DNA from: Chitinophaga filiformis
GTDB taxonomy: Bacteria; Bacteroidota; Bacteroidia; Chitinophagales; Chitinophagaceae
Reading direction: 5' to 3'
Length of the DNA stretch: 64,000 bases
Assembly (NCBI RefSeq): GCF_900102545.1
Contig: NZ_FNBN01000003.1
Coordinates: 281,330 to 345,329 of the forward strand
Part shown: positions 52,434 through 62,800 of the stretch, in pieces
Numbering within the stretch: the first letter of the stretch is position 1
Layout of the letters: every line of letters begins with the position of its first letter
Notes under the pieces: model-generated
What the model was told of the DNA's origin: nothing
The model's database searches: none
What the model saw: only the letters and a program-made list of their open reading frames with translations
Position numbers and translations under genes: made by a program

Positions 52434-55400
52434 ATGCTCAAAAAGGCGACCCTATCCCTCCACCTGATGATGCTCGCACTGCTTGTGTTGTTACAAGCCA
52501 TCACAGTGCCGGCGGCTGCTTCAGGAATACAGGATGCCCTCGACAAAAAGATATCACTCGAATTGAAGAACGTGTTATTAAAAGAAGCACTGGACAAGAT
52601 CGGCAATCTCGCAGAAGTATCTTTCATCTATGCTGGCAGCAAAATGATTGTGGCCAACAAAGTAGATGTCAGCGCACACAACGAAAAAGTGGGCGATCTG
52701 CTGAAGAAATTACTGAAGCCCTTGTCATTATCCTACACGGTGCTCTACGACCGCATAGTGATACGACCCGTTGAAAAAAAAATCGACAACCTCACCGTTC
52801 CGGAAAACGACCGGCAGGTAGCACAACGTACGCAGGACGTAAAAGGTACAGTGATGTCTCCTAAGAATGAACCACTGCCCGGCGTAGCCGTTGCCATTAA
52901 AGGCGCTACCAGGGGAACTACTACGAATGAAAAAGGTGCCTTCGAACTGAAGAACGTTCCCGGCGATGCAATACTGGTATTCAGTTTCACCGGTTACCAG
53001 CAGCAGGAAGTGAATGTAGCAGCTTATAAGAGTGGCGTCATTAACATACAGCTGCAGGAGAAAACAACCAAACTGCAGGAAGTAGTGGTAACAGGTTTCC
53101 AGGATATTGATAAGAGTAAATTCACCGGTTCTTCTGCCCGCATTAAAATGGACGAAGCCAAAATAGATGGTATGCCTGATGTAAGCCGTATGCTGGAAGG
53201 ACGTGTGGCCGGTGTGGCTATCCAGAACGTGTCCAGCACATTTGGTACTGCTCCCAAGATCCGTGTACGTGGCGCTACTTCCATCAATGGGGATAACAAA
53301 CCACTATGGGTAGTAGATAACGTGGTGCTGGAAGATGTGGTGAATATCTCAAACGATCAGCTGACCAGTGGAGATCCTACTACACTGCTCGGCTCCGCAG
53401 TAGCAGGTCTGAACCCCAACGATATTGAAAGCTTCGACATCTTAAAGGATGCGGCAGCTACCGCTCTTTATGGTGCACGTGCTATGAATGGCGTAGTGGT
53501 GATCACTACCAAAAAAGGACGCGCCGGCGCTAAACCGGTTGTGACCTACAGCGGTAACTACAGTACGCAGCTGAAGCCTAACTATAGCAATTATAATATC
53601 ATGAACTCCGCCCAGCAAATGTCAGTACTGGCAGAGCTGGAGCGGAAGGGCATGCTCACTTCTGACATTCTTTCCCGCGGCGATATTGGTGTATATGGTA
53701 AAATGTATGAAAAGCTGAATGCAGATGATAAGGGAAATTTTCCACTGGAGAATACACCCGCTGCTAAACGCCAGTTCCTGCTGAGATATGCATCCGCCAA
53801 TACAGACTGGTTTGACATTCTCTTCAAGACCAGCTTTATACAGGAACATTCCCTCAGTATTTCCTCCGGTACAGATAAAGGACAGTCCTACTTCTCTACC
53901 AGCTTTTACCACGACAACGGCTGGACCGTTGCTGATAAAGTAAGCCGTTATACACTCAACTTCCGTAATAACTATAAGCTCTCCGACAGGGTGAGCACAG
54001 GCTTCTCTGTACTGGGCTCTGCACGTCAGCAAAGAGCGCCCGGTGCGTTGAGCCGTACCAGCAACCCTGTAGAAGGTCAATACGACCGCGATTTTGACAT
54101 CAATCCATTCAGTTATGCCCTGAATACCAGCCGTACCTTAACAGCCTATGACGAGCATGGAAACCTGGAATATTTCAGGAGGAATTATGCGCCATTCAAC
54201 ATCATCAATGAATCGGCCAATAATTACCTCAACCTGAATATGCTGGACCTCCGTCTTCAGGGCGACTTATCCTGGAAGGTGGCTAAGAACTTACGTTATG
54301 AATTTGTAGGCGCCCTGCGTTATGTAAAATCCTCCCGTGAACACCAGATCTCGGAGAACAGTAATATGGCCAATGCTTATCGCGCTGCCGACAATGCAAC
54401 CATTGCAGAGAACAACAAGTTCCTCTACCACGATCCGGCTAATCCGGACGCATTACCTGTGATCGTGCTGCCTTATGGTGGTTTCTACAATCGCACAGAA
54501 GATCAGCTGATCAACTTCGACTTCCGCAACAGCTTAAACTATAATGCTACTATCGGCGATCGTCACAGTGTGACGGCCATGATAGGACAGCAGGTAAAAT
54601 ATGCAGACCGCCAGAATTCATCCAACACTGGTTACGGTTATCAGTATAACAATGGCGGCGTGCCTTTCACAGACTATCGTATTCTGAAGCAAACTATCGA
54701 GAGCAGTTTTCCTTACTATGGTATGAGCAAAGATTATGATCGCTTCGCGGCCTTCTATGCAACTGCTACCTATGCCTACAACAATAAGTATAACCTGACA
54801 GGTACCACCCGTTACGATGGTTCCAACAGGCTGGGAAGATCCAGCACCGCCCGCTGGCTGCCTACGTGGAGTATATCTGGTTCCTGGAACGCCGACAGGG
54901 AAGACTTTATTCAGAACCTGGGTTGGGTAGATTACCTGACGCTTAGAGCGAGCTATGGACTGACCGCGAGTATGGGCCCTGCTACCAACTCCAACATCGT
55001 ATTCCAGACAATCAACTCTAAAAGAACTCATCTCGATGAGGTAGAATCAGTGATCAAAATAGCGCATCTGCAGAACGATGATCTGACCTGGGAAAAACTG
55101 TACACGACCAATATCGGTCTGGATGGTACCCTGTTCAACAGACGACTGAATTTTACGATCGATGCCTACAGCCGTAAGAGCTTTGACCTGATCAGCATTA
55201 TCAAAACTTCAGGTATTGGTGGTGAAACTTTCAAAGCCGCCAACTATGCTGATATGGATTCAAAAGGTATGGAAGTGATGGTAGGCGGCGACGTGATCAA
55301 AAAGAAGGATTGGGGCTGGAAAACCAATGTCACATTCGGTTATAATACCAACAAGATCACCAATGCCAAGAACATCCCGAGGATCTTCGACCTGGTGGTA

Positions 55401-56090
55401 GCAGAAGGTGGTAACAAAGAAGGTTATCCCGTAAGAGGTCTTTTCTCTCTCGAATATAAAGGGCTTGACCCCCACACAGGTGCTCCGCAGTTTGTGAACC
55501 AGCATGGTGATGTAAGTAAAGATGTATTTCTGCAAGACCTGAATACATCTCACCTGGTTTACCAGGGCCCTGTTGATCCGCCGGCAACAGGTGGCTTCTC
55601 TAATACCTTCCATTATAAAGGTCTCTCGATGAACATATTCGTGACCTACCAGTGGGGTAATAAGATCCGCCTGTATCCAGCTTTCAAGACAGCGTATTCT
55701 GATCTGGATGCGATGCCGAAAGAGTTCTATGACCGCTGGATCATGCCGGGAGATGAGAAGGAAACACAGACGCCATCTATTCTCGACGGACTGGAACAGG
55801 TGATGCTGGGAGGCGCTTATCCTTACAACAACTATAACTATTCCACTGCCCGTGTGGCAAAAGGGGATATGATACGTCTGAAAACAGTATCGCTCACCTG
55901 GCAGCTGCCTGCTACACTGTTGAAAAGAACTGCTTTCAACAACATCACACTGACAGGAGCAGCCATTAACCCATGGCTGATCTATTCAGACAAGAAACTG
56001 AGAGGACAGGACCCTGAGTTCTTCAACACAGGTGGTGTAGCACAGCCTATACAAAAGCAATTTACTCTATCACTAAAAGTAGGTCTCTAA
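52434..56090 (+). CDS. SusC-like TonB-dependent transporter with STN domain
   Basis: This outer-membrane importer has 1218 residues. Domains in order: signal peptide (to about residue 30, TVPAAASG), STN (secretin/TonB N-terminal) domain ~35-110 that contacts FecR, CarboxypepD-reg-like beta-sandwich ~133-215 (GTVMSPKNEPLPGVAVAIKG), TonB-box region (LQEVVVTGFQ), plug ~225-360 (KIRVRGATSINGDNKPLWVV, TALYGARAMNGVVVITTK), then a 22-strand barrel ending FTLSLKVGL. The STN domain marks it as a signalling transporter for the upstream sigma/FecR pair. SusD follows after 6 bp. The ligand is unknown. The absence of glycosidases in the locus and the nearby peptidase suggest a protein- or peptide-derived substrate (inference). 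Confidence 0.93.
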   Translation: MLKKATLSLHLMMLALLVLLQAITVPAAASGIQDALDKKISLELKNVLLKEALDKIGNLAEVSFIYAGSKMIVANKVDVSAHNEKVGDLLKKLLKPLSLSYTVLYDRIVIRPVEKKIDNLTVPENDRQVAQRTQDVKGTVMSPKNEPLPGVAVAIKGATRGTTTNEKGAFELKNVPGDAILVFSFTGYQQQEVNVAAYKSGVINIQLQEKTTKLQEVVVTGFQDIDKSKFTGSSARIKMDEAKIDGMPDVSRMLEGRVAGVAIQNVSSTFGTAPKIRVRGATSINGDNKPLWVVDNVVLEDVVNISNDQLTSGDPTTLLGSAVAGLNPNDIESFDILKDAAATALYGARAMNGVVVITTKKGRAGAKPVVTYSGNYSTQLKPNYSNYNIMNSAQQMSVLAELERKGMLTSDILSRGDIGVYGKMYEKLNADDKGNFPLENTPAAKRQFLLRYASANTDWFDILFKTSFIQEHSLSISSGTDKGQSYFSTSFYHDNGWTVADKVSRYTLNFRNNYKLSDRVSTGFSVLGSARQQRAPGALSRTSNPVEGQYDRDFDINPFSYALNTSRTLTAYDEHGNLEYFRRNYAPFNIINESANNYLNLNMLDLRLQGDLSWKVAKNLRYEFVGALRYVKSSREHQISENSNMANAYRAADNATIAENNKFLYHDPANPDALPVIVLPYGGFYNRTEDQLINFDFRNSLNYNATIGDRHSVTAMIGQQVKYADRQNSSNTGYGYQYNNGGVPFTDYRILKQTIESSFPYYGMSKDYDRFAAFYATATYAYNNKYNLTGTTRYDGSNRLGRSSTARWLPTWSISGSWNADREDFIQNLGWVDYLTLRASYGLTASMGPATNSNIVFQTINSKRTHLDEVESVIKIAHLQNDDLTWEKLYTTNIGLDGTLFNRRLNFTIDAYSRKSFDLISIIKTSGIGGETFKAANYADMDSKGMEVMVGGDVIKKKDWGWKTNVTFGYNTNKITNAKNIPRIFDLVVAEGGNKEGYPVRGLFSLEYKGLDPHTGAPQFVNQHGDVSKDVFLQDLNTSHLVYQGPVDPPATGGFSNTFHYKGLSMNIFVTYQWGNKIRLYPAFKTAYSDLDAMPKEFYDRWIMPGDEKETQTPSILDGLEQVMLGGAYPYNNYNYSTARVAKGDMIRLKTVSLTWQLPATLLKRTAFNNITLTGAAINPWLIYSDKKLRGQDPEFFNTGGVAQPIQKQFTLSLKVGL

Positions 56091-56096
56091 ATAAAG

Positions 56097-57557
56097 ATGG
56101 TTATGACGAAATTTTTCACAAGGGTAGCAGTCATAGGAGGCTGTCTGATAACCATAGCCGGATGTAACAAATACCTGGACAAATCTCCGGATAGCAGCTG
56201 GACAGAACTGGATACACCTGCCAAGGTATCACAGCTGCTGGGTACTGCCTATCCCCAGGCCAACTATATAGTTTTTGCAGAAGCGATGAGTGATAACGTT
56301 GAAGACAAAGGCGCTGGGGTAATTGACAGGACTAACCTGGATCCTTATTTCTTCAATGATGTATCTGCTACAGAACAGGATTCTCCTGAGTATTACTGGC
56401 AGGCTTGTTATACCGCTATTGCCGCCGCTAACAATGCACTGAAAGCATGTGAGGCTGCTGCAGATACCAGCCGTTACTCGGCACAGAAAGGAGAGGCACT
56501 GGTAGCCAGGGCTTATGCCCATTTCATGCTGGTAACTTTCTTCTCTAAGTTCTACAATGCGGAAACTGCGTCCAATGATCCGGGCATCCCTTATGTAACC
56601 GAGCCGGAAAAGGTAGTGATGAAACAGTATGAGCGTAAGACAGTGGCTTACACGTATGATATGATAGAAAAAGACCTGCTGGCAGGTATGCCGCTGATCA
56701 GTGATGAGAACTATGCTGTGCCACGCTATCATTTCAATAAGTCGGCTGCTTATGCTTTCGCTACACGATTCTATCTCTTTAAGAAAGATTATCAGAAAGT
56801 AGTGGAGTATGCTAATAAGGCATTCCCGAACAATGACCTGGCCAGCAATATGCGACCATGGAATACGACCTATAAAACAATGACCCCGGCAGTGATCAGG
56901 GATATCTATGCCAAGGCTTCTGAGAAAGCCAACCTGTTGCTGGTAGAAACACAATCAACGTATGGCCGGTATGTGGCTTTGTACAGATACGGCCTGACCT
57001 ACAACATTCAGCAGCAGATACTGGGTAGTAATGTAACCGGTGGCGCTTTTGTGTATCCATTGTACTACTATGGCACAAGAGATTACTTCGTGCCTAAACT
57101 GACAGAATACTTTGTAAAGGCATCGGTGAACGCGACTATCGGAGACCCTTATGTAATGGTGCCATTGTTCACTACAGAAGAAGTATTATTCAACAGGGCA
57201 GAGGCTAATGCTTACCTGGGCAACAATACAGAAGTACTGGCAGATCTGAATCTCTTCGCCAGTAAACGTATCAACAACTACAATGTTTCTACCCATCGTA
57301 TCACCACTACGAAGATCAGGAATTACTATGGCATCCAGGATGTAAAGAATGGTTTGCTACAGACTATCCTCGATTTTAAACGTGCTGAATTCGTACAGGA
57401 AGGACACCGCTGGTTTGACATTCAGCGCTATAAAGCGCAGATAACGCACTACACGGACAAAGGAGAACAGATGGTACTGCAGGCAGATGATAAACGCCGT
57501 GTATTACAGATCCCTCTATCGGCCACTACTTCCGGTATAGCCCTGAATCCCAGATAA
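56097..57557 (+). CDS. SusD/RagB-family surface lipoprotein
   Basis: This 486-residue outer-membrane lipoprotein caps its SusC partner and captures the ligand. A lipoprotein signal ends at the lipobox (ITIAGCNKYLDKSPDS), giving an acylated Cys near residue 22. TPR-rich helical SusD features follow (YYWQACYTAIAAANNALKAC, GEALVARAYAHFMLVTFFSK) and the C-terminal FKRAEFVQEGHRWFDIQRYK motif is typical. It starts 6 bp after SusC, so they are translated together. ATG at 56097 or 56103 are both possible. Confidence 0.93.
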   Translation: MVMTKFFTRVAVIGGCLITIAGCNKYLDKSPDSSWTELDTPAKVSQLLGTAYPQANYIVFAEAMSDNVEDKGAGVIDRTNLDPYFFNDVSATEQDSPEYYWQACYTAIAAANNALKACEAAADTSRYSAQKGEALVARAYAHFMLVTFFSKFYNAETASNDPGIPYVTEPEKVVMKQYERKTVAYTYDMIEKDLLAGMPLISDENYAVPRYHFNKSAAYAFATRFYLFKKDYQKVVEYANKAFPNNDLASNMRPWNTTYKTMTPAVIRDIYAKASEKANLLLVETQSTYGRYVALYRYGLTYNIQQQILGSNVTGGAFVYPLYYYGTRDYFVPKLTEYFVKASVNATIGDPYVMVPLFTTEEVLFNRAEANAYLGNNTEVLADLNLFASKRINNYNVSTHRITTTKIRNYYGIQDVKNGLLQTILDFKRAEFVQEGHRWFDIQRYKAQITHYTDKGEQMVLQADDKRRVLQIPLSATTSGIALNPR

Positions 57558-57587
57558 TATCAACCCTTACAAAAAGAACGCATACAT

Positions 57588-58499
57588 ATGAAACACATAA
57601 AAATATTCTTCTTCCTGTTTGCAATGGTGCTATTAGCTGCCTGCTCAAAAGAAGATGATGATCTCAGTGGTGTGCAAGACATCCCGGGCCTGGGTGGCGA
57701 TACCTGGGTTCCGGGATCTTTAGATGCCTGGCTGCACGATACGATGACTGTTCCCTACAACATTGAAGTGAAATACAAATGGGACCAGTTTGAATTTGAT
57801 GTGACGAAGACACTGGTACCACCCAGAGAAGAAGTGGTAGTTCCTGCTATCAGGGCCATCAGGAAAGTATGGATCGACAATTACATCAATGCAGCAGGTG
57901 AAATTTTCTTCAAGAAATACAGCCCTAAATTCTTCATCCTGTCAGGCAGCGCCAGCTGGAATGACAACGGTACCATCACTCTCGGTACTGCAGAAGGTGG
58001 CCGTAAAGTAGTGATGTACCTGCTGAATGATTTCCGTACCAAGGAGATGCCCGGCTATACCAAAAGAGATACAGGCAATGTGAAACAGATCTTCCATGTG
58101 ATCGAACATGAATTTGGTCATATTCTCCACCAGACAAAGATGTATCCTCCTGAATTCAAGAAGATCTGCGCCGGTTATTATACAGGCAACTGGAATAACA
58201 TCGCAGATGCCGATGCCCGGAAAGATGGCTTTGTAACTGCCTATGCCATGTCCAATGAAAGTGAAGACTTCGTTGAGATGATCGCTATGATGCTGATAGA
58301 AGGAAAGGCTGGTTTTGACAGGATCGTGAACAGCATCCCGGAGGGATACAGTGTAAATGGTTCTTCCCAGGCACAGGCCAAAGACAGGTTAAGGCAGAAA
58401 GAAGCAATGGTGGTGAACTATTTCAAAGCGTCTTACAACATTGATTTCTACAGCCTGCAGGACAATACAAGGAAATCTATTGTACAACTGCTGTATTAA
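57588..58499 (+). CDS. Putative zinc-binding metallopeptidase lipoprotein (Mx1-like)
   Basis: This 303-residue lipoprotein has a lipobox (VLLAACSKEDDD) and a zincin motif H174-E-F-G-H178 (IEHEFGHILHQTKMYPPEF). A further acidic helix is ESEDFVEMIAMML. The layout fits the Bacteroidota family described as putative zinc-binding metallopeptidase (Peptidase_Mx1). These are recurring partners of SusC/SusD pairs that also include DUF4302 genes, as here. It likely acts on peptides at the outer surface. The gene starts 30 bp after SusD in the same operon. Confidence 0.83.
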   Translation: MKHIKIFFFLFAMVLLAACSKEDDDLSGVQDIPGLGGDTWVPGSLDAWLHDTMTVPYNIEVKYKWDQFEFDVTKTLVPPREEVVVPAIRAIRKVWIDNYINAAGEIFFKKYSPKFFILSGSASWNDNGTITLGTAEGGRKVVMYLLNDFRTKEMPGYTKRDTGNVKQIFHVIEHEFGHILHQTKMYPPEFKKICAGYYTGNWNNIADADARKDGFVTAYAMSNESEDFVEMIAMMLIEGKAGFDRIVNSIPEGYSVNGSSQAQAKDRLRQKEAMVVNYFKASYNIDFYSLQDNTRKSIVQLLY

Positions 58500-58532
58500 G
58501 GCTTTATCAACCAGATCAATTTCGAACTCCTT

Positions 58533-59813
58533 ATGAGAAAAAATCTATCATTATATTTTTTACTGATTGTCGTTACAATTGCTTCCTGCCGGAAGTATGA
58601 CGATGTTTTTGATAAATCTCCGGACACCAGGATCAATAAAACACTGGCAGCATATAATGATGCGTTGACAGGTGCTCCCTATGGCTGGAAGGCGCTGGTA
58701 TATCCTTCCGGTCTGCCTAATACGGCATTCGGATTCTATTTCAAATTTGATACTGCGAATAGAGTGGATATGTTCTCAGACTTCGACTCTTTGTCATCCA
58801 TTACGGTGAGACAAAGCAGTTTCCGCCTGAAGTCATTACAGCAGCCATGCCTGTTGTTTGACACTTACTCTTATATCCATGTGCTCTGCGATCCCGATGC
58901 AAGCAAGAATGGAGGATACTATGGAAAAGGACTGTTCTCTGACTTTGAATTTGCTATAGATGGTATCTATGGCGACACTATAAAACTTACAGGACGTCTG
59001 AATGGCAGCAAGGCCATTCTCGTTAAAGCTACCTCCCAGGAGGCACAGGATTATTACGATAAAAAACGGAACTGGGAGTTTAACAACATTTCCCGGTTCC
59101 TTACTTACTTCAAACAGCTGAATGTAGGCAACAACAAATATGATGTCTATGTTGACAAGCTGTATCGCCAGATCAGTTTCGTACGTCCTGATGCTGATGG
59201 TGGAAAGGCGATTAGTGTTAGTTACTACTTCGATGGTAACGGTATCGCCTTCTCAAACCCCTTCCGTGACGGCGCCCTTACCTTTTCTTCATTTACTGAT
59301 ATAAAGTGGGATGCTGCCGGACAAAAGATGACACTGAAAGCAGGTGAAAACACTGCTACTATCACCGGTGTGATTAAACCGCTGGTACTGGATCTGGCCG
59401 CAGGACAGCGCTGGTACAACCAGGCTGCATCAACTGGTTCTTACTGGATCTCTACAACAGGATTCCACGTCAATGGTGTGGATGATGCCTACAATGTGGC
59501 CGGTATTGCAGGTTTCAATTTTATGTTCTATTACCCCAATTATGGTGAAGGCTATGACTTTGCCGGTATCGTACCAGATGGTTATGCCTATGGTCCGGCC
59601 TTCAAGCCTACATTCAGATCCAATGGCACTGCCACTTTCGCTTACCCCGGCGGAGGTTGGGGACAGACTCCCGATGCGGCAGCTGCTACCATGAGCCTTA
59701 TCCTTGCCAAATACCAGGAGAGTGAAGGATTTTACTTTGTGCAGACAGGCAATACTTCCTTTGATATGGTGAATGCAAAAGATGCCCGTAGCTGGATCAG
59801 CTGGCAGCAATAA
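58533..59813 (+). CDS. DUF4302 lipoprotein
   Basis: This 426-residue outer-membrane lipoprotein has a short signal with lipobox (LLIVVTIASCRKYDDVF). The first domain (DKSPDTRINKTLAAYNDALT, YGWKALVYPSGLPN, then GFYFKF) is the DUF4302 pattern. It follows the metallopeptidase by 33 bp. In related loci this protein accompanies SusC, SusD and Mx1 and is thought to be an additional surface-exposed substrate-binding component, but its role is not known. No catalytic motif is seen. Confidence 0.83.
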   Translation: MRKNLSLYFLLIVVTIASCRKYDDVFDKSPDTRINKTLAAYNDALTGAPYGWKALVYPSGLPNTAFGFYFKFDTANRVDMFSDFDSLSSITVRQSSFRLKSLQQPCLLFDTYSYIHVLCDPDASKNGGYYGKGLFSDFEFAIDGIYGDTIKLTGRLNGSKAILVKATSQEAQDYYDKKRNWEFNNISRFLTYFKQLNVGNNKYDVYVDKLYRQISFVRPDADGGKAISVSYYFDGNGIAFSNPFRDGALTFSSFTDIKWDAAGQKMTLKAGENTATITGVIKPLVLDLAAGQRWYNQAASTGSYWISTTGFHVNGVDDAYNVAGIAGFNFMFYYPNYGEGYDFAGIVPDGYAYGPAFKPTFRSNGTATFAYPGGGWGQTPDAAAATMSLILAKYQESEGFYFVQTGNTSFDMVNAKDARSWISWQQ

Positions 59814-59864
59814 TATCATCACCCTATCATTCATCCAAGAAGAAATATTTAAAAACAAACAGCC

Positions 59865-62800
59865 ATGAAAAATCAGCCTGTTTCTGTATTATACAAGGCT
59901 TCATTATACCTGGTCATACTGTTGTTATCTGTACTGCGGCTTTCGGCGCAGATAGATATCACGATCGGGTCCAATAGCGGGGCCAATGGTAGTTCGGTAT
60001 ATCCCTGCCCATTACAGGATTATTATGAAGGTTCCCGGGCACAGTACCTGTACCGGGCCAGTGAACTGATAGCTGCAGGTATGCAGCCAGGGTTCATCAA
60101 CGCAGTGAAGTTTACTGTGAATAGTGTGAACAATACCGGCGCTATAGACGCATATACCATTAAGCTCGCTACTACAGCAAAAGCGTCTCTTGATGTCAAT
60201 GCGTGGGAGCCTTCAGGGAATGCTGTATTCGGTCCGGTGAACTACCAGCCGGTTAACGGTGTAAATAGTTTTGCCGTAGCGCCAACCTTCTTTTGGAACG
60301 GTACTGACAACCTGTTGGTGGAAGTATGTAATGGCGGCGCGGGATTTACATCGAATCCGAGTGTAAGATGGACAACAGGCCTGAGTTTTAATGGCTCTCA
60401 TACATACAGGTCTGACGGTTTTGGTAATCTCTGTGGAACTGCTACCACCAGCAACTCCGGCACGATGACGACCCGGCCTGACATCATACTGAATTATACA
60501 CCCGCTGCAGCATGTACCGGTGTGCCTGAAGCAGGTACCACCGTTACTTCGGCAACTACTATATGCGGAAATAACAGTTTTGCACTAAGTCTTACAGGCA
60601 ATACTGCCGCTACAGGGTTAACCTACCAGTGGCAATCTTCTGATAATAATACAACATGGACAGATATTCCCGGTGCTAATACAGCTTTCCTGAACAGAAC
60701 GCAGGCGGCAACTACCTACTACCGTTGTGTGGTAACCTGTACCGCCAGCGGTAGCAGTGATAACTCTACTGCGGTGCAGGTAGTAAGCCCGGCACTCATC
60801 CATGGTGGGTTCACCATTGATAAAAACTCCCCTGCCGGTAACGGTAACTTTACTTCATTCAATGCTGCTTATGACTATATTAAATGCGGTATAGATGGTC
60901 CTGTAGTATTTAACGTAGCGCCGGGTAGTGGTATATATGATGAACAACTGATCATCACACCAGTAAGTGGTGCATCCGCTACCAATACGATTACATTCAA
61001 TGGCGCAGGACAAACCATTACCTATCTCCCCACCAAACAGTCAGAATCTGCTGTGATCAAGCTGAATGGTGCGGATTATTTTTCTTTTAATAATCTTAAA
61101 ATAGTACCTAAGGGTACCACCTCTTCCCAATGGGGATTCGGTGTACAGCTGATCAATGATGCAGACTTCAATACAATTGACAGCTGTATTATTCCTATCC
61201 AGCAAACACTTACTTCCACATCCTATGCAGGTATCGTAGTCAGTGCCTCTGATACCGATCCGGTGGGTAGGGGAACCGCCAGTTGTGATGACAATACCTT
61301 CAGTTATAATACCATTACAGGCGGATATTACGGCATTACGCTGGTAGGTAGCTCCACTGTAGCTAACCAGCGGAATAAGGTGCTGAATAATAAGATCAGT
61401 GAGTTTTATAACAGGGGTGTGTATGTACACGGTGCGTTCAATGCTATTATCAAGAATAACACCTTCAGCAGGGCAACGCGTACCAGTGTAACTACCTTCA
61501 CTGCGATCGGCCTCACAGACCTGAGTACAAAAGTGATAATAGATGGTAACCGGATCAGTAACCCATTTGGCGGTGCGCTGACCAGTACATCTGCTTTCTA
61601 TGGTATCCTGCTTGAAAATGTGGATGCAATCACCGGTCTGGAAAATGAGGTGATCAACAACCTGGTCTATGGCCTGAATGGTAATGGTGTTCGTTATGCT
61701 ATTTACAATAACGGCTCCAGCAACGTAAGGATCTATCATAATACCCTCTCGATGGATGGTACCTCTACTACTAACACCAGCTCTTCAAGAATTGCGGGTT
61801 ATAACCAGAGTTCTTCTGCAGCAGGTGTGGAGTTCATCAACAACATCATCACATTGACAGGCACCTCGAATATCTCTCAATACGGTATTTACTTTGGTAC
61901 TGCTTATCCTACAAGCGATGTGATATCCGATAGGAACGACATCTTTATTAATCCCCTGGCCACCAATAAGTATACTGGTTTCTATGAAAAGAACCTGCCT
62001 ACACTGAGTGAGTGGCAGACGGCCAGTTTGCAGGATGCCAGCTCTTTTGCTGTTAATCCTTTCTACCAGGATATCGTGGGCGGTAACTATTCTGCTACCA
62101 GTGCTATGCTGAACAACAGGGGCACAGTAGTGAATGTAGCGGTAGATATCAACAACGCATCGCGTAATGTGAGCGCCCCTGACCTGGGAGCATATGAGTT
62201 CACGCCTCCTCCCTGCGTAACGCCGCCTACAGGTGGTACCGCCCTGGTGAGTAAGCCGGTAGTGTGTGCGGGGAACCAGGTGATACTGAGTCTGACAGGC
62301 AACACAATGGGTATGTCGCAGATCTATCAGTGGCAATATTCCACTACTGCCGCCGGTCCTTACACAAACCTGGGCTCGCCATCAGAATATGCGGATACTA
62401 CCATCACAGCAACAAGCACGTTGTACTACAGGGCCTCGCTGACCTGTGGAGTTAGTACCAGTTATTCGGCACCGGTATTGCTGACAGTGAATAACGCATT
62501 GCCAGGCAATACTTATACGATCGACAAAAATACCCCAGCCAGTCCTACTAACTTTGTAAGCTTTAATGCAGCTAAAGAGGCCATGCTGTGTGGCATATCC
62601 GGCCCGGTGATCTTTGAAGTAGTGGCCGGTCGTACAACTTATGAAGAACAACTGATACTGGATTCTATACCGGGTACTTCTGCTATCAATACGATCACTT
62701 TCAGAGGTAATGGCAACACCATTCATTTCAGTGGTGATAACGCGGCGGAAAGAGCAGTGATCAAACTGCGTAAGGCAGATCATATCACGTTCGACAGCTT

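Noticed and set aside
61041-61739. 232-codon minus-strand frame
   Set aside because: Antisense to the beta-helix protein, whose frame is open throughout and has clear repeats.
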